This document shows, in pieces, positions 17,308-25,673 of a stretch of 64,000 nucleotides of DNA (position 1 is the first letter of the stretch; each line of letters begins with the position of its first letter). The stretch is taken from the NCBI RefSeq assembly GCF_026642255.1, contig NZ_CP113264.1:1736001-1800000 (forward strand), read 5' to 3'. The position numbers were made by a program, and so were the translations under genes. The notes below the pieces were generated by a model. It did not search any database and was not told the DNA's origin. It saw only the letters and a program-made list of their open reading frames with translations. The DNA is from Streptomonospora nanhaiensis. GTDB lineage: Bacteria; Actinomycetota; Actinomycetes; Streptosporangiales; Streptosporangiaceae.

Positions 17308-18395
17308 ACGCCGCGGGAGGGGGCGCGGCCGGGCGCGGGCCCGGCGTCGCGGCCGCCTGCGCCGTGGCCGTCCTTGTCCTGCTGCTCGGATTCGCCGCGC
17401 GCCCGCAGGTCCCGTCCCTGTCGGACCGGGAGGCGGGGGACCCCGGCCTGCTCGACCGGGCCCGCCCCCTGCTGGCCGCGGACGCGCGCGAGCGCGCCAG
17501 CGTCGTGGTGATCGACGGAGACCGGACCCGCGTCGCCCACTTCGGCGCCGACGGCGGCACCGTCTACGAGATCGGCTCGGTGACCAAGGGCATGACCGCC
17601 CTTCTCCTGGCCGACGCCGTGGAGAGGGGCGAGGTCGCCGAGGACACCGAACTCGGCGCGATCCTCGACCTGGGGGACGCGCCCGCCGCGTCGGTCACCC
17701 TCGCGGAGCTGGCGAGCCACCGCTCCGGCCTGCCCCGCCTCCCCACGGGCCTCGCCGAGAGCGTCGGCACGGCCGTCGCGGCCTACCGGGGGAGCGATCC
17801 CTACCGGGCCGACCGGGCCGCGCTCGTCGCCCAGGTCGCCGCGGCCGGGACGGAGGGCCGCGGTGAGGTCGCCTACTCCAACATGGGTGCGGCCGTCCTC
17901 GGCCAGGCCGTGGCCGAGGCCGCGGGCACCGACTACCGCACCCTGCTGCGGGAGCGGCTCCTCGAGCCGGTGGGCATGGACGCGACCACGCTGCCCGTCA
18001 CCCCGGACGGCCTCCCCGAGGACGCGTCCGTCGGACACGGGGCCCGGGGGCGCACCGCCGATCCGTGGACCTCCCACGCCTACGCCCCGATGGGCGGCGT
18101 GCGGTCCACCCCCGGGGACATGGAGCTCCTGGCCCGCGCCCTGCTGGAGGGGGCCGCCCCCGGCGCCGACGCCATGGAACCGCGCTGGGACGCGGGGGAC
18201 GGCGGCGAGGTCGGCCTCGGCTGGTGGATCGACGACCACGACGGAACCGCGGTGACCTGGCACAACGGAGGCACCGGCGGGTTCTCCTCGATGTTCGCCC
18301 TGGACCGGGAGGGAGGCCGGGCGGTCGTCGTCCTGGCCGATTCCTCCCTGCCGGTGGACGACATCGGCATCACCCTGCTCCTGGAGGACGCGTGA
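17304..18395 (+). CDS. Class C beta-lactamase-like serine hydrolase
   Basis: A penicillin-binding-protein/beta-lactamase fold enzyme, probably extracytoplasmic behind an N-terminal hydrophobic segment (AVAVLVLLLGFAARP). The active-site motifs are all present: SxxK in IGSVTKGMT, YxN in YSNMGAAV, and a third-motif HNG in WHNGGTGGFSS. The family includes esterases, D-amino peptidases and lactamases, so the substrate is open. The start is uncertain. CTG at 17304 gives a better signal sequence with a basic residue and overlaps the ArsR stop, while GTG at 17364 is the first conventional start in frame after the ArsR gene. It is co-transcribed with the genes on both sides. Confidence 0.8.
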   Translation: MNAAGGGAAGRGPGVAAACAVAVLVLLLGFAARPQVPSLSDREAGDPGLLDRARPLLAADARERASVVVIDGDRTRVAHFGADGGTVYEIGSVTKGMTALLLADAVERGEVAEDTELGAILDLGDAPAASVTLAELASHRSGLPRLPTGLAESVGTAVAAYRGSDPYRADRAALVAQVAAAGTEGRGEVAYSNMGAAVLGQAVAEAAGTDYRTLLRERLLEPVGMDATTLPVTPDGLPEDASVGHGARGRTADPWTSHAYAPMGGVRSTPGDMELLARALLEGAAPGADAMEPRWDAGDGGEVGLGWWIDDHDGTAVTWHNGGTGGFSSMFALDREGGRAVVVLADSSLPVDDIGITLLLEDA

Positions 18396-18769
18396 CCGCC
18401 TGGCTCCCCGTCGTCGTCGGCGTCGCCCTCGTCGCCTGGCTCGCGCTGGACGCCGCGCTGATCGCGCTCCGCGGCTGGCGCGGCAGGGGCCGCCTCCGCT
18501 TCGCGGACCGCTGGGACGCCCTGTCCCGTGCGCTCCACCTCGCCGCGGCGGCCCTCCTGCTCCTCGTCTTCGTGCAGTGGGGCCACCTGCCCGGGGCCCT
18601 GTGGTGGCTGGTGGTCCTCCCGGTGGCGGCGGCGCTGTCCGGTGCGGCGCTCCGCTGGCCGGAGCTGCCCCGGCACGGCGAGGACGGGGCGGCCGGCACG
18701 CGCAGGGCCTCCGCGGCCGGCGGCGCGGTCCTCCTCGTGCTCGGGCTCGCCCTCGTGGTGCTCGTGTGA
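18392..18769 (+). CDS. Small four-span membrane protein
   Basis: A 125-residue hydrophobic protein with about four spans: the N-terminal helix from WLPVVVGVALVAW, a middle pair from LHLAAAALLLLVFVQW, and a C-terminal helix ending at the last residue. The GTG start overlaps the stop of the serine hydrolase by 4 bp (GTGA), so it is translationally coupled and belongs to the ArsR operon. I recognise no family. It might anchor or export alongside the hydrolase, but nothing in the sequence proves it. Confidence 0.7.
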   Translation: MTAWLPVVVGVALVAWLALDAALIALRGWRGRGRLRFADRWDALSRALHLAAAALLLLVFVQWGHLPGALWWLVVLPVAAALSGAALRWPELPRHGEDGAAGTRRASAAGGAVLLVLGLALVVLV

Positions 18770-18839
18770 GCCGGGGCGTGAGCGCCGGACCGCGTTGTGG
18801 ACAGGCCGGTCCACGACCTGCCGGGGCCGCCCGCGCAGG

Positions 18840-18866
18840 ACAACGAGTTGTCTACACGCGTCGTTG
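18840..18866. promoter_or_regulatory. Nested inverted repeats upstream of padR-like gene
   Basis: ACAAC-GA-GTTGT at 18840-18851 is a 5-bp-arm palindrome, and CAACGA (18841-18846) pairs with TCGTTG (18861-18866). The site ends 25 bp before the PadR start, and a -10-like TATGCT lies at 18880-18885. PadR proteins usually bind their own promoters, so this is a plausible autoregulatory operator. Confidence 0.5.
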
Positions 18867-18891
18867 ACCATCGAAGGGCTATGCTGCCCGG

Positions 18892-19473
18892 ATGGCACTG
18901 CGCAACGCTGTGATGGCCGCGCTGCTGGACGGCGCGGCGTCCGGATACGACCTGGCGAAGAACTTCGACGCCTCCGTGGCCAACTTCTGGATGGCCACCC
19001 CCCAGCAGCTCTACCGCGAGCTGGACCGGATGGAGGCGGACGGGCTGATCGACGCCGTCGTCGTCCGCCAGGAGAGGCGCCCCGACAAGCGGGTCTTCTC
19101 CCTGACCGCCGCCGGGCACCGGGCACTGCGCGAGTACACGGAGCGCAGTCCCCGCCCCGCCGCGATGCGCGACGAACTCCTCGTCCAGCTCCAAGCGGTG
19201 GACGCGGGCGACGCGGACGCCGTCCGCGCCTCCGTCGCCGAGCGGGTCGCGTGGGCGCGCGGCAAGCTGGCCCGCTACGAACGCCTGCGCCTGCGACTTC
19301 TCGACGGGCGCACCGAGGACGAGCACGTCGCCCGCGCCGAGCGGATCGGCCCCTACCTCACCCTCCTGGGCGGGATCTCCCTGGAGGAGGAGAACATCCG
19401 CTGGGGGGAGAGGGTGCTGGCCCTCCTCGACCGCCGGGCCGCCGCCGTGGACGGGAGCCCCGCCACGGGCTGA
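18892..19473 (+). CDS. PadR family transcriptional regulator
   Basis: A 193-residue regulator. The winged-helix domain occupies about the first 85 residues, with SGYDLAKNFDASVANFW, the recognition region TPQQLYRELDRMEADGL and a wing with RPDKRVFSLTAAGHRALREY. The C-terminal part is the PadR dimerisation antenna of charged helices. Ligand and targets are unknown; the epoxide hydrolase 109 bp downstream on the same strand has its own ribosome site and could be a target. The ATG at 18892 is 6 bp behind a -10-like TATGCT, so the transcript may be leaderless. Confidence 0.9.
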   Translation: MALRNAVMAALLDGAASGYDLAKNFDASVANFWMATPQQLYRELDRMEADGLIDAVVVRQERRPDKRVFSLTAAGHRALREYTERSPRPAAMRDELLVQLQAVDAGDADAVRASVAERVAWARGKLARYERLRLRLLDGRTEDEHVARAERIGPYLTLLGGISLEEENIRWGERVLALLDRRAAAVDGSPATG

Positions 19474-19582
19474 CCCCGCGGCCCACGGCACCGCCTCCCG
19501 CCCCCCTCAAGGGGCCGGGAAGGCCTGCTGCGCCTGGGATAGCGTGTCCAGCACTGTTGCCCACGGCACCAAGGAGCACACG

Positions 19583-20575
19583 ATGAACGTCGAACACAGG
19601 GACATCGAGGTCAACGGGATACGGCTGCACGTCGCCGAGCAGGGGAGCGGCCCGCTCGTGCTGCTCCTGCACGGCTTCCCCGAGACCTGGTACTCCTGGC
19701 GCCACCAGTTCGACCCGCTCGTCGGGGCCGGGTACCGGGTGGTCGCCCCCGACCAGCGCGGCTACGCCCGCAGCGACCGGCCCGAGGACGTCGCCGCCTA
19801 CACGCTGCCGCACCTGGTCGGCGACGTCGTCGGCCTGATCGCCGCGCTCGGCGAGAAGGAGGCCGTCCTCGTCGGACACGACTGGGGCGCCCCCGTGGCC
19901 TGGGCCACCGCCATGATGCGGCCCGACCTCGTCCGCGGCGTCGCGGGACTGAGCGTCCCGCCGTTCCCGCCCGCGATGATGCCCACGCCCTCGGCCAACC
20001 GCCACATGTACGGGGAGGGCTTCTACCAGGTCTACTTCCAGGAGCCCGGGCGCGCCGACGCCGAACTGGCCGCCGATATCGCCTCGTTCATGCGCCGCAT
20101 CCTGGTCGGCGCCTCCGGCGACAACCCCGAGACGGACGAGCCCCGCCTGTGGATGGTCCCGGAGGGCGGGACGCTCCTGGACGCCCTGCCGCCGGCGGAC
20201 GAGCTGCCCTCCTGGCTCACCGAGGAGGACGTGGCGGCCTTCGCCCGCGACCACGCGGCGCACGGGGCCCGGGCCTTCACCGGCGGGCTCGACTGGTACC
20301 GCAACACCGAGCGCAACCAGGAGCTCATGGCCCCCTTCCAGGGGCGCGGCATCGACGTCCCCGCGCTCTACATGGTGGGGGACATGGACCTGGTGACCGT
20401 CATGCGGGGGATCCCGGAGCTGCGGGAGGTCCTGCCCCTGATCGCCCCCCGGCTGCACGCGGACGTCACCCTGCCCGGCTGCGGCCACTGGACGCAGCAG
20501 GAGCGGCCGGACGAGGTCAACGCGGCCCTCCTGGACTTCCTCGCCCACGTCGAGGCGGAGGGCGGGTCGGAGTAG
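19583..20575 (+). CDS. Alpha/beta hydrolase, epoxide hydrolase type
   Basis: A 330-residue soluble alpha/beta hydrolase. The oxyanion motif HGFPETWYSWRHQ near residue 32 and the nucleophile elbow VGHDWGAPVAW with Asp as nucleophile are those of epoxide hydrolases. The terminal catalytic His lies in LPGCGHWTQQERPDEVN. Epoxide hydrolases open an epoxide to a diol, while close relatives hydrolyse haloalkanes or esters. The ATG at 19583 is preceded by AAGGAG; an earlier in-frame start at 19544 lacks a site. Convergent with the Sir2 gene. Confidence 0.9.
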   Translation: MNVEHRDIEVNGIRLHVAEQGSGPLVLLLHGFPETWYSWRHQFDPLVGAGYRVVAPDQRGYARSDRPEDVAAYTLPHLVGDVVGLIAALGEKEAVLVGHDWGAPVAWATAMMRPDLVRGVAGLSVPPFPPAMMPTPSANRHMYGEGFYQVYFQEPGRADAELAADIASFMRRILVGASGDNPETDEPRLWMVPEGGTLLDALPPADELPSWLTEEDVAAFARDHAAHGARAFTGGLDWYRNTERNQELMAPFQGRGIDVPALYMVGDMDLVTVMRGIPELREVLPLIAPRLHADVTLPGCGHWTQQERPDEVNAALLDFLAHVEAEGGSE

Positions 20576-20685
20576 CCGGCGCCCTCCCGGCCCGAAGGAG
20601 CGGCCGGGGCGGCGAGGGCGCGGCGCCCGGCGGCTCCGGGGCGGCACGCCACGGCGGCGGGCGCCGTCCCGGCCCCGGGGACGGG

Positions 20686-21531
20686 TCAGGCGGTGTAGGC
20701 GCCGGCGAGGGAGCGCAGGACCTGGGAGCAGCCCGCGTCCACCGTGAGCGCGGCCACGCCGTCCGCACGGGTCTCCCCCCTGTTCAGGATCACCACCGGC
20801 TTGCCCTGCTCGACGGCGCGCTTGACGTACCTGCGCCCCGAGAAGACCGTCAGCGACGAACCCGCCACCAGCAGGGCCGACGCGTCGTCCACGAGTCGGT
20901 AGCCCTCCATCACACGCGACTTGGGCACGTTCTCGCCGAAGTACACGATGTCCGGCTTGAGCATGCCCCCGCAGGCCCCGCAGTCGGCCACCCGGAACCC
21001 CTCGGTGGACGCGAGGACCGCGTCCGCGTCCGGCGCCACCTCGACGTCGGCGACGCCGTCCGCGAAGCCGGGGTTCAGGGCCGAGAGGCGCTCGGCCAGG
21101 CTCGCCCGGCTGACGACCTCGGAGCAGCCCAGGCAGACCACCCGGTCGTAGCGGCCGTGCAGGTCGACCACCCTCCGGCTGCCCGCCGCCTCGTGCAGGG
21201 TGTCCACGTTCTGCGTGATGACGGCGGACACCGCGCCCGCCGCCTCCAGGTCGGCCAGCGCCCGGTGCCCGTCGTTGGGCCGGGTGCGGTGCACGTGGCG
21301 CCAGCCGACGTGGTTGCGGGCCCAGTAGTGGCGGCGGAACGCGGCGTCGCCGACGAACTGCTGGTACGTCATCGGCTTGCGCGGCGGGGAACCGGGGCCA
21401 CGGTAGTCGGGGATCCCGGAGTCCGTGGAGACACCCGCCCCGGTCAGCGCGACCACCGGGCCCGGACCCAGGACCTCGCGCATCCGGGCCGCCGCGACCC
21501 CGGGGTCGACGGAATCGAGTGTTGTCGTCAC
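20686..21531 (-). CDS. Sir2-family NAD-dependent protein deacylase
   Basis: A 281-residue sirtuin removing acyl groups from lysines with NAD+ as co-substrate, usually acting on metabolic enzymes such as acetyl-CoA synthetase. The NAD-binding motif GAGVSTDSGIPDYRG is at residues 31-45, then ITQNVDTLHEAAGS and the catalytic His in VDLHGRYDRVVC. Two Cys pairs (CLGC and CGAC) form the zinc site. It lacks the Ala-Arg-Tyr/Arg signature needed to call it a desuccinylase. It is read from an ATG at 21531 divergent from nothing; pyruvate carboxylase lies upstream on the same strand, 192 bp away. Confidence 0.93.
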   Translation of the reverse strand: MTTTLDSVDPGVAAARMREVLGPGPVVALTGAGVSTDSGIPDYRGPGSPPRKPMTYQQFVGDAAFRRHYWARNHVGWRHVHRTRPNDGHRALADLEAAGAVSAVITQNVDTLHEAAGSRRVVDLHGRYDRVVCLGCSEVVSRASLAERLSALNPGFADGVADVEVAPDADAVLASTEGFRVADCGACGGMLKPDIVYFGENVPKSRVMEGYRLVDDASALLVAGSSLTVFSGRRYVKRAVEQGKPVVILNRGETRADGVAALTVDAGCSQVLRSLAGAYTA

Positions 21532-21723
21532 GCTTCGAGGGTACGCGGCCGGCCGGAGCGGACCCCGACCGGCCGACCGGCTCCGGCCGCCCGCACGTCC
21601 CCCGCGGGCGCCGTCCCGAACCCCGTCGCCCCGGTCCGGGCGGCGGGGACCCGTGCGGCCTCGGAGGCCCCGGCCCCCGGCCCCCGGCGCCGGGCCGCCG
21701 TGCGGGCGGCCCGGCGGACGGTG

Positions 21724-24700
21724 TCAGGCGAGGCAGACCAGCAGGTCGCCGCCCTCCACCCGGGCCACGGTGTCGATCGCCAGACGGGACACGGTCCCCG
21801 CCTTCGGCGCGGTGATCGAGGCCTCCATCTTCATCGCCTCGATGGTGGCCACCGTCGCACCGGCCTCGACCTCGTCGCCCTCGGCGACGGCCAGCGTGAC
21901 CACGCCCGCGAAGGGAGCGGCGACGTGCCCCGCGTCGGACCTGTTCGCCTTCTCCGCCGTGCGCACCTTCGACGCCAGCGCCCGGTCCCGGATCTGGAGC
22001 GGCCGCAACTGGTCGTTGAGGGTCGCCATCACCGTGCGCACCCCGCGCTCGTCGGCCTCGCCCAGGGCCTCCAGCTCGATCAGGAGCCGCACGCCCGGTG
22101 ACAGGTCGACCGAGTGCTCCTCCCCGGCGCGCAGGCCGTAGAAGAAGTCCGCGCTGGACAGCACGCTGGTGTCGCCGTAGGCGTCGCGGTGCTCCTCGAA
22201 CTCCCTGGTCGGGCCGGGGAACAGCAGCCGGTTGAGCGTCGCCCGGGTGTTCTCGGCCAGACCGGCCCTGTCCTCCTCGGTCAGCTCCGCCACGGGGCGC
22301 GCCTCCGCGCGGCCGGCCAGGGCCCGCGTGCGGAAGGGCTCGGGCCAGCCGCCGGGCGGGACGCCCAGCTCACCGCGCAGGAACCCGACCACCGAGTCCG
22401 GCACGTCGAACCTGCCCGGATCGGCCTCGAAGTCGGCCGGGTCCACCCCGGCGCCGACCAGGTGCAGGGCCAGGTCGCCCACCACCTTGGAGGAGGGCGT
22501 GACCTTCACGAGGTGGCCGAGCATCCGGTCGGCGGCGGCGTACATCGCCTCCACGTCCTCGAAGTGGTCGCCCAGCCCCAGCGCGACCGCCTGGGTGCGC
22601 AGGTTGGACAGCTGGCCGCCCGGGATCTCGTGGTGGTAGACCCGCCCCGTCGGCGAGGTCAGCCCGGCCTCGAAGGGCGCGTAGACCCGGCGCACGGCCT
22701 CCCAGTACGGCTCCATCTCGTTGACCGCGTCCAGGCTCAGGCCGGTGGCGCGCCCGGTGTGGTCGAAGGCGGCCACGACGGCCGACAGCGACGGCTGCGA
22801 GGTCGTGCCCGCCATCGACGACACGGCCCCGTCCACGGCGTCCGCGCCCGCGTCGACCGCCGCGAGGTAGGTGGCCAGCTGGCCGCCCGTCGTGTCGTGC
22901 GTGTGGACGTGCACCGGCAGCTCGAACTCACGGCGCAGGGCCGAGACCAGCCGTGCCGCGGCCGGGGCGCGCAGCAGCCCGGCCATGTCCTTGACCGCGA
23001 TCACGTGCGCGCCCGCGGCGACGATCCGCTCGGCGAGCCTCAGGTAGTAGTCCAGCGTGTACAGCTTCTCCGAGGGGTCGGACAGGTCGGAGGTGTAGCA
23101 CAGCGCCACCTCCGCGACCCCGGTGCCGGTCGCGCGTACCGCCTCGATGGCCGGGCGCATCTGCTCGACGTCGTTGAGGGCGTCGAAGATGCGGAAGATG
23201 TCCACGCCCGTGGCGGCGGCCTCCCTGACGAAGGCGTCGGTCACCTCGGTCGGGTAGGGGGTGTAGCCCACGGTGTTGCGCCCGCGCAGCAGCATCTGGA
23301 GGCAGATGTTGGGCACGGCCTCGCGGAGCGCGGCCAGCCGCTCCCAGGGGTCCTCGGCCAGGAAGCGCAGGGCCACGTCGTAGGTGGCGCCGCCCCAGGC
23401 CTCCAGGGACAGCAGTTCGGGCATGGTGTGCGCGACCGCGGGCGCCACCGCGAGCAGGTCCCTGGTGCGGACCCGGGTGGCCAGCAGGGACTGGTGGGCG
23501 TCCCGGAACGTCGTGTCGGTGACCCCCAGACGCGGCGAGTCGCGCAGCCAGCGCGAGAACCCCTCCGGTCCCAGCTCGGCCAGGCGCTGGCGCGTCCCCG
23601 GGGGCGGGGAGCCGGCGGGCAGCGCCGGCAGCTTCGTGGCCGGGTCCACCAGGTGCGGGCGCTCCCCGTGCGGCTTGTTCACGGTCACGTCGGCCAGGTA
23701 GGTGAGCAGCCGGGTGCCGCGGTCGGCGGAGGGCCGGGCGGTCAGCAGCTGCGGCCGCTCCTCGATGAAGGAGGTGGTGGCCCTCCCGGCCTGGAAGTCG
23801 GGGTCCTCCAGCACCGCCTGGAGGAAGGGGATGTTGGTGGCGATGCCGCGGATGCGGAACTCGGCCACGGCCCTCCTGGCCCGGCTCACCGCCGTGGCCA
23901 GGTCCCGGCCGCGGCAGGTCAGCTTGACCAGCAGGGAGTCGAAGTGGGGGCTGATCTCGGTTCCCGCGGCCGAGGTGCCGCCGTCCAGGCGGATGCCCGA
24001 GCCGCCGGGGGAGCGGTAGGCGCTGATGATGCCCGTGTCGGGGCGGAAGCCGTTGGCCGGGTCCTCGGTGGTGATGCGGCACTGGAGCGCGGCGCCGCGC
24101 AGGTAGACGGTCTCCTGGGCGATGCCGAGGTCGTCCAGGGTCTCGCCGGAGGCGATCCTCAGCTGGGCCTGGACCAGGTCGACGTCGGTGACCTCCTCCG
24201 TCACCGTGTGCTCGACCTGGATGCGCGGGTTCATCTCGATGAAGACGTGGCTGCCGTCCTCGCCGACCAGGAACTCGACCGTGCCCGCGTTGCGGTAGCC
24301 GATCTCCCGGGCGAAGCGCACGGCGTCGGCGCAGATGCGGTCCCGCAGGCCGGGGTCGAGGTTGGGCGCGGGGGCGAGCTCGATGACCTTCTGGTGGCGC
24401 CGCTGGAGCGAGCAGTCGCGCTCGTAGAGGTGGACGACGCCGCCGCTGCCGTCGGCGAGGATCTGCACCTCGATGTGGCGGGGGTTCACCACGGCCCTCT
24501 CCAGGAACACCGTGGCGTCCCCGAACGCGGTGGTGGCCTCGCGCATCGCGGCCTCGACCGACTCGCGCAGCCGCCCGGCGTCCGGGACGCGGCGCATGCC
24601 GCGCCCGCCGCCGCCCGCGACGGCCTTGACGAACAGCGGGAAGCCGATCCCCTCGGCGGCGGCCACGAGTTCGTCCACGTCGGAGGACGGTTCGCTGGAC

Positions 24701-25098
24701 TCCAGGACGGGGACGCCCGCGGCCCTCGCCGCGGCCACGGCGCTCGCCTTGTTGCCGGTCAGGTCCAGCACGTCGGCGGGGGGACCGACGAAGGTGATCC
24801 CGGCCCTCTCGCAGGAGCGGGCGAGCTCGGGGTTCTCGGACAGGAAGCCGTAGCCGGGGTAGACGGCGTCCGCCCCGGCCTCACGGGCGGCGCGGACGAT
24901 CTCGTCCACGGAGAGGTAGGCGCGGACCGGGTGGCCGGGCTCGCCGATCTGGTAGGCCTCGTCGGCCTTGAGCCGGTGGAGCGAGTTGCGGTCCTCGTGG
25001 GGGAAGACGGCGACGGTGCGGGCGCCGAGTTCGTATCCGGCGCGGAGGGCGCGGATGGCGATCTCGCCCCGGTTGGCCACGAGCACTTTGCGGAACAT
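21724..25098 (-). CDS. pyc: Pyruvate carboxylase
   Basis: A 1124-residue single-chain biotin enzyme making oxaloacetate from pyruvate, bicarbonate and ATP. In order: biotin carboxylase (about 1-450, with KAVAGGGGRGMRRV and EMNPRIQVEHTVTE), the HMGL-like carboxyltransferase (from about 530, with GVTDTTFRDAHQSLLATR), the PYC/OADA domain, and a C-terminal biotinyl domain carrying the IEAMKMEASI site. The start ATG at 25098 follows an AGGAGGA site; the longer frame has none. It refills the TCA cycle. Length and order match actinobacterial Pyc. Confidence 0.97.
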   Translation of the reverse strand: MFRKVLVANRGEIAIRALRAGYELGARTVAVFPHEDRNSLHRLKADEAYQIGEPGHPVRAYLSVDEIVRAAREAGADAVYPGYGFLSENPELARSCERAGITFVGPPADVLDLTGNKASAVAAARAAGVPVLESSEPSSDVDELVAAAEGIGFPLFVKAVAGGGGRGMRRVPDAGRLRESVEAAMREATTAFGDATVFLERAVVNPRHIEVQILADGSGGVVHLYERDCSLQRRHQKVIELAPAPNLDPGLRDRICADAVRFAREIGYRNAGTVEFLVGEDGSHVFIEMNPRIQVEHTVTEEVTDVDLVQAQLRIASGETLDDLGIAQETVYLRGAALQCRITTEDPANGFRPDTGIISAYRSPGGSGIRLDGGTSAAGTEISPHFDSLLVKLTCRGRDLATAVSRARRAVAEFRIRGIATNIPFLQAVLEDPDFQAGRATTSFIEERPQLLTARPSADRGTRLLTYLADVTVNKPHGERPHLVDPATKLPALPAGSPPPGTRQRLAELGPEGFSRWLRDSPRLGVTDTTFRDAHQSLLATRVRTRDLLAVAPAVAHTMPELLSLEAWGGATYDVALRFLAEDPWERLAALREAVPNICLQMLLRGRNTVGYTPYPTEVTDAFVREAAATGVDIFRIFDALNDVEQMRPAIEAVRATGTGVAEVALCYTSDLSDPSEKLYTLDYYLRLAERIVAAGAHVIAVKDMAGLLRAPAAARLVSALRREFELPVHVHTHDTTGGQLATYLAAVDAGADAVDGAVSSMAGTTSQPSLSAVVAAFDHTGRATGLSLDAVNEMEPYWEAVRRVYAPFEAGLTSPTGRVYHHEIPGGQLSNLRTQAVALGLGDHFEDVEAMYAAADRMLGHLVKVTPSSKVVGDLALHLVGAGVDPADFEADPGRFDVPDSVVGFLRGELGVPPGGWPEPFRTRALAGRAEARPVAELTEEDRAGLAENTRATLNRLLFPGPTREFEEHRDAYGDTSVLSSADFFYGLRAGEEHSVDLSPGVRLLIELEALGEADERGVRTVMATLNDQLRPLQIRDRALASKVRTAEKANRSDAGHVAAPFAGVVTLAVAEGDEVEAGATVATIEAMKMEASITAPKAGTVSRLAIDTVARVEGGDLLVCLA

Positions 25099-25300
25099 GC
25101 CGGGTTCCTCCTGATCTTTCAGGTGTGATGCCGGGGCGCATGGTCCGGCGCCGTTGCCGGGGCCCACGGGAGGGTGGATCACGGGCACCCTAGCCACCCG
25201 GCGGGGCCCGGCCGCCACCTGGGGTGCGCCCTTCGCGGGGCCGGCGGGCCACCCCGCCGGCGCCCGCCGGTGCGGCGGCCGGGGCCCGCCCGCCCCGGCC

Positions 25301-25663
25301 TCAGGGGTTGACGCGCTCCGTCCAGTCGGGCGGGACCCGCCCCTCCGGTCCGGGAACGGGCTGGTCCGACGGGTGGCTGCTCGGCGGGGCCAGCTCCGGG
25401 CCGATCGTCATCTGCTGCCCCCGGAAGTCGAAGAACCAGTCCTCGCCCGGCTCGAAGCTCTGGATGATCGGGTGCCCGGTGCCCTCGTGGTGGCGCGTGG
25501 CGTGCCGCCCGGGCGAGGAGTCGCAGCAGCCGACGTGCCCGCAGGCGGCGCACCGGCGCAGGTGCACCCACCACCCCCCGCCCTCGAGGCACTCCTGGCA
25601 GCCGGTCCCGCTCGGCGGGACGGACGGGTCGATCTCGGGAACAGCGCTCTCTCCGTTGCTCAT
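25301..25663 (-). CDS. UBP-type zinc finger protein
   Basis: About 120 residues with a zinc finger of the ubiquitin-hydrolase (UBP) type: CQECLEGGGWWVHLRRC, AACGHVGCCDSS, and HATRHHEGTGHPI give the typical CxxC, CxxC, C and His ligands. The C-terminal WFFDFRGQQM is also typical. Bacteria lack ubiquitin conjugation of the eukaryotic type, and these actinobacterial proteins have no known role; metal or peptide C-terminus binding is possible. I place the start at ATG 25663. GTG 25681 would overlap the ABC-F stop by 8 bp and is a real alternative, implying coupling to that gene. Confidence 0.85.
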   Translation of the reverse strand: MSNGESAVPEIDPSVPPSGTGCQECLEGGGWWVHLRRCAACGHVGCCDSSPGRHATRHHEGTGHPIIQSFEPGEDWFFDFRGQQMTIGPELAPPSSHPSDQPVPGPEGRVPPDWTERVNP

Positions 25664-25673
25664 GGCGACCACG

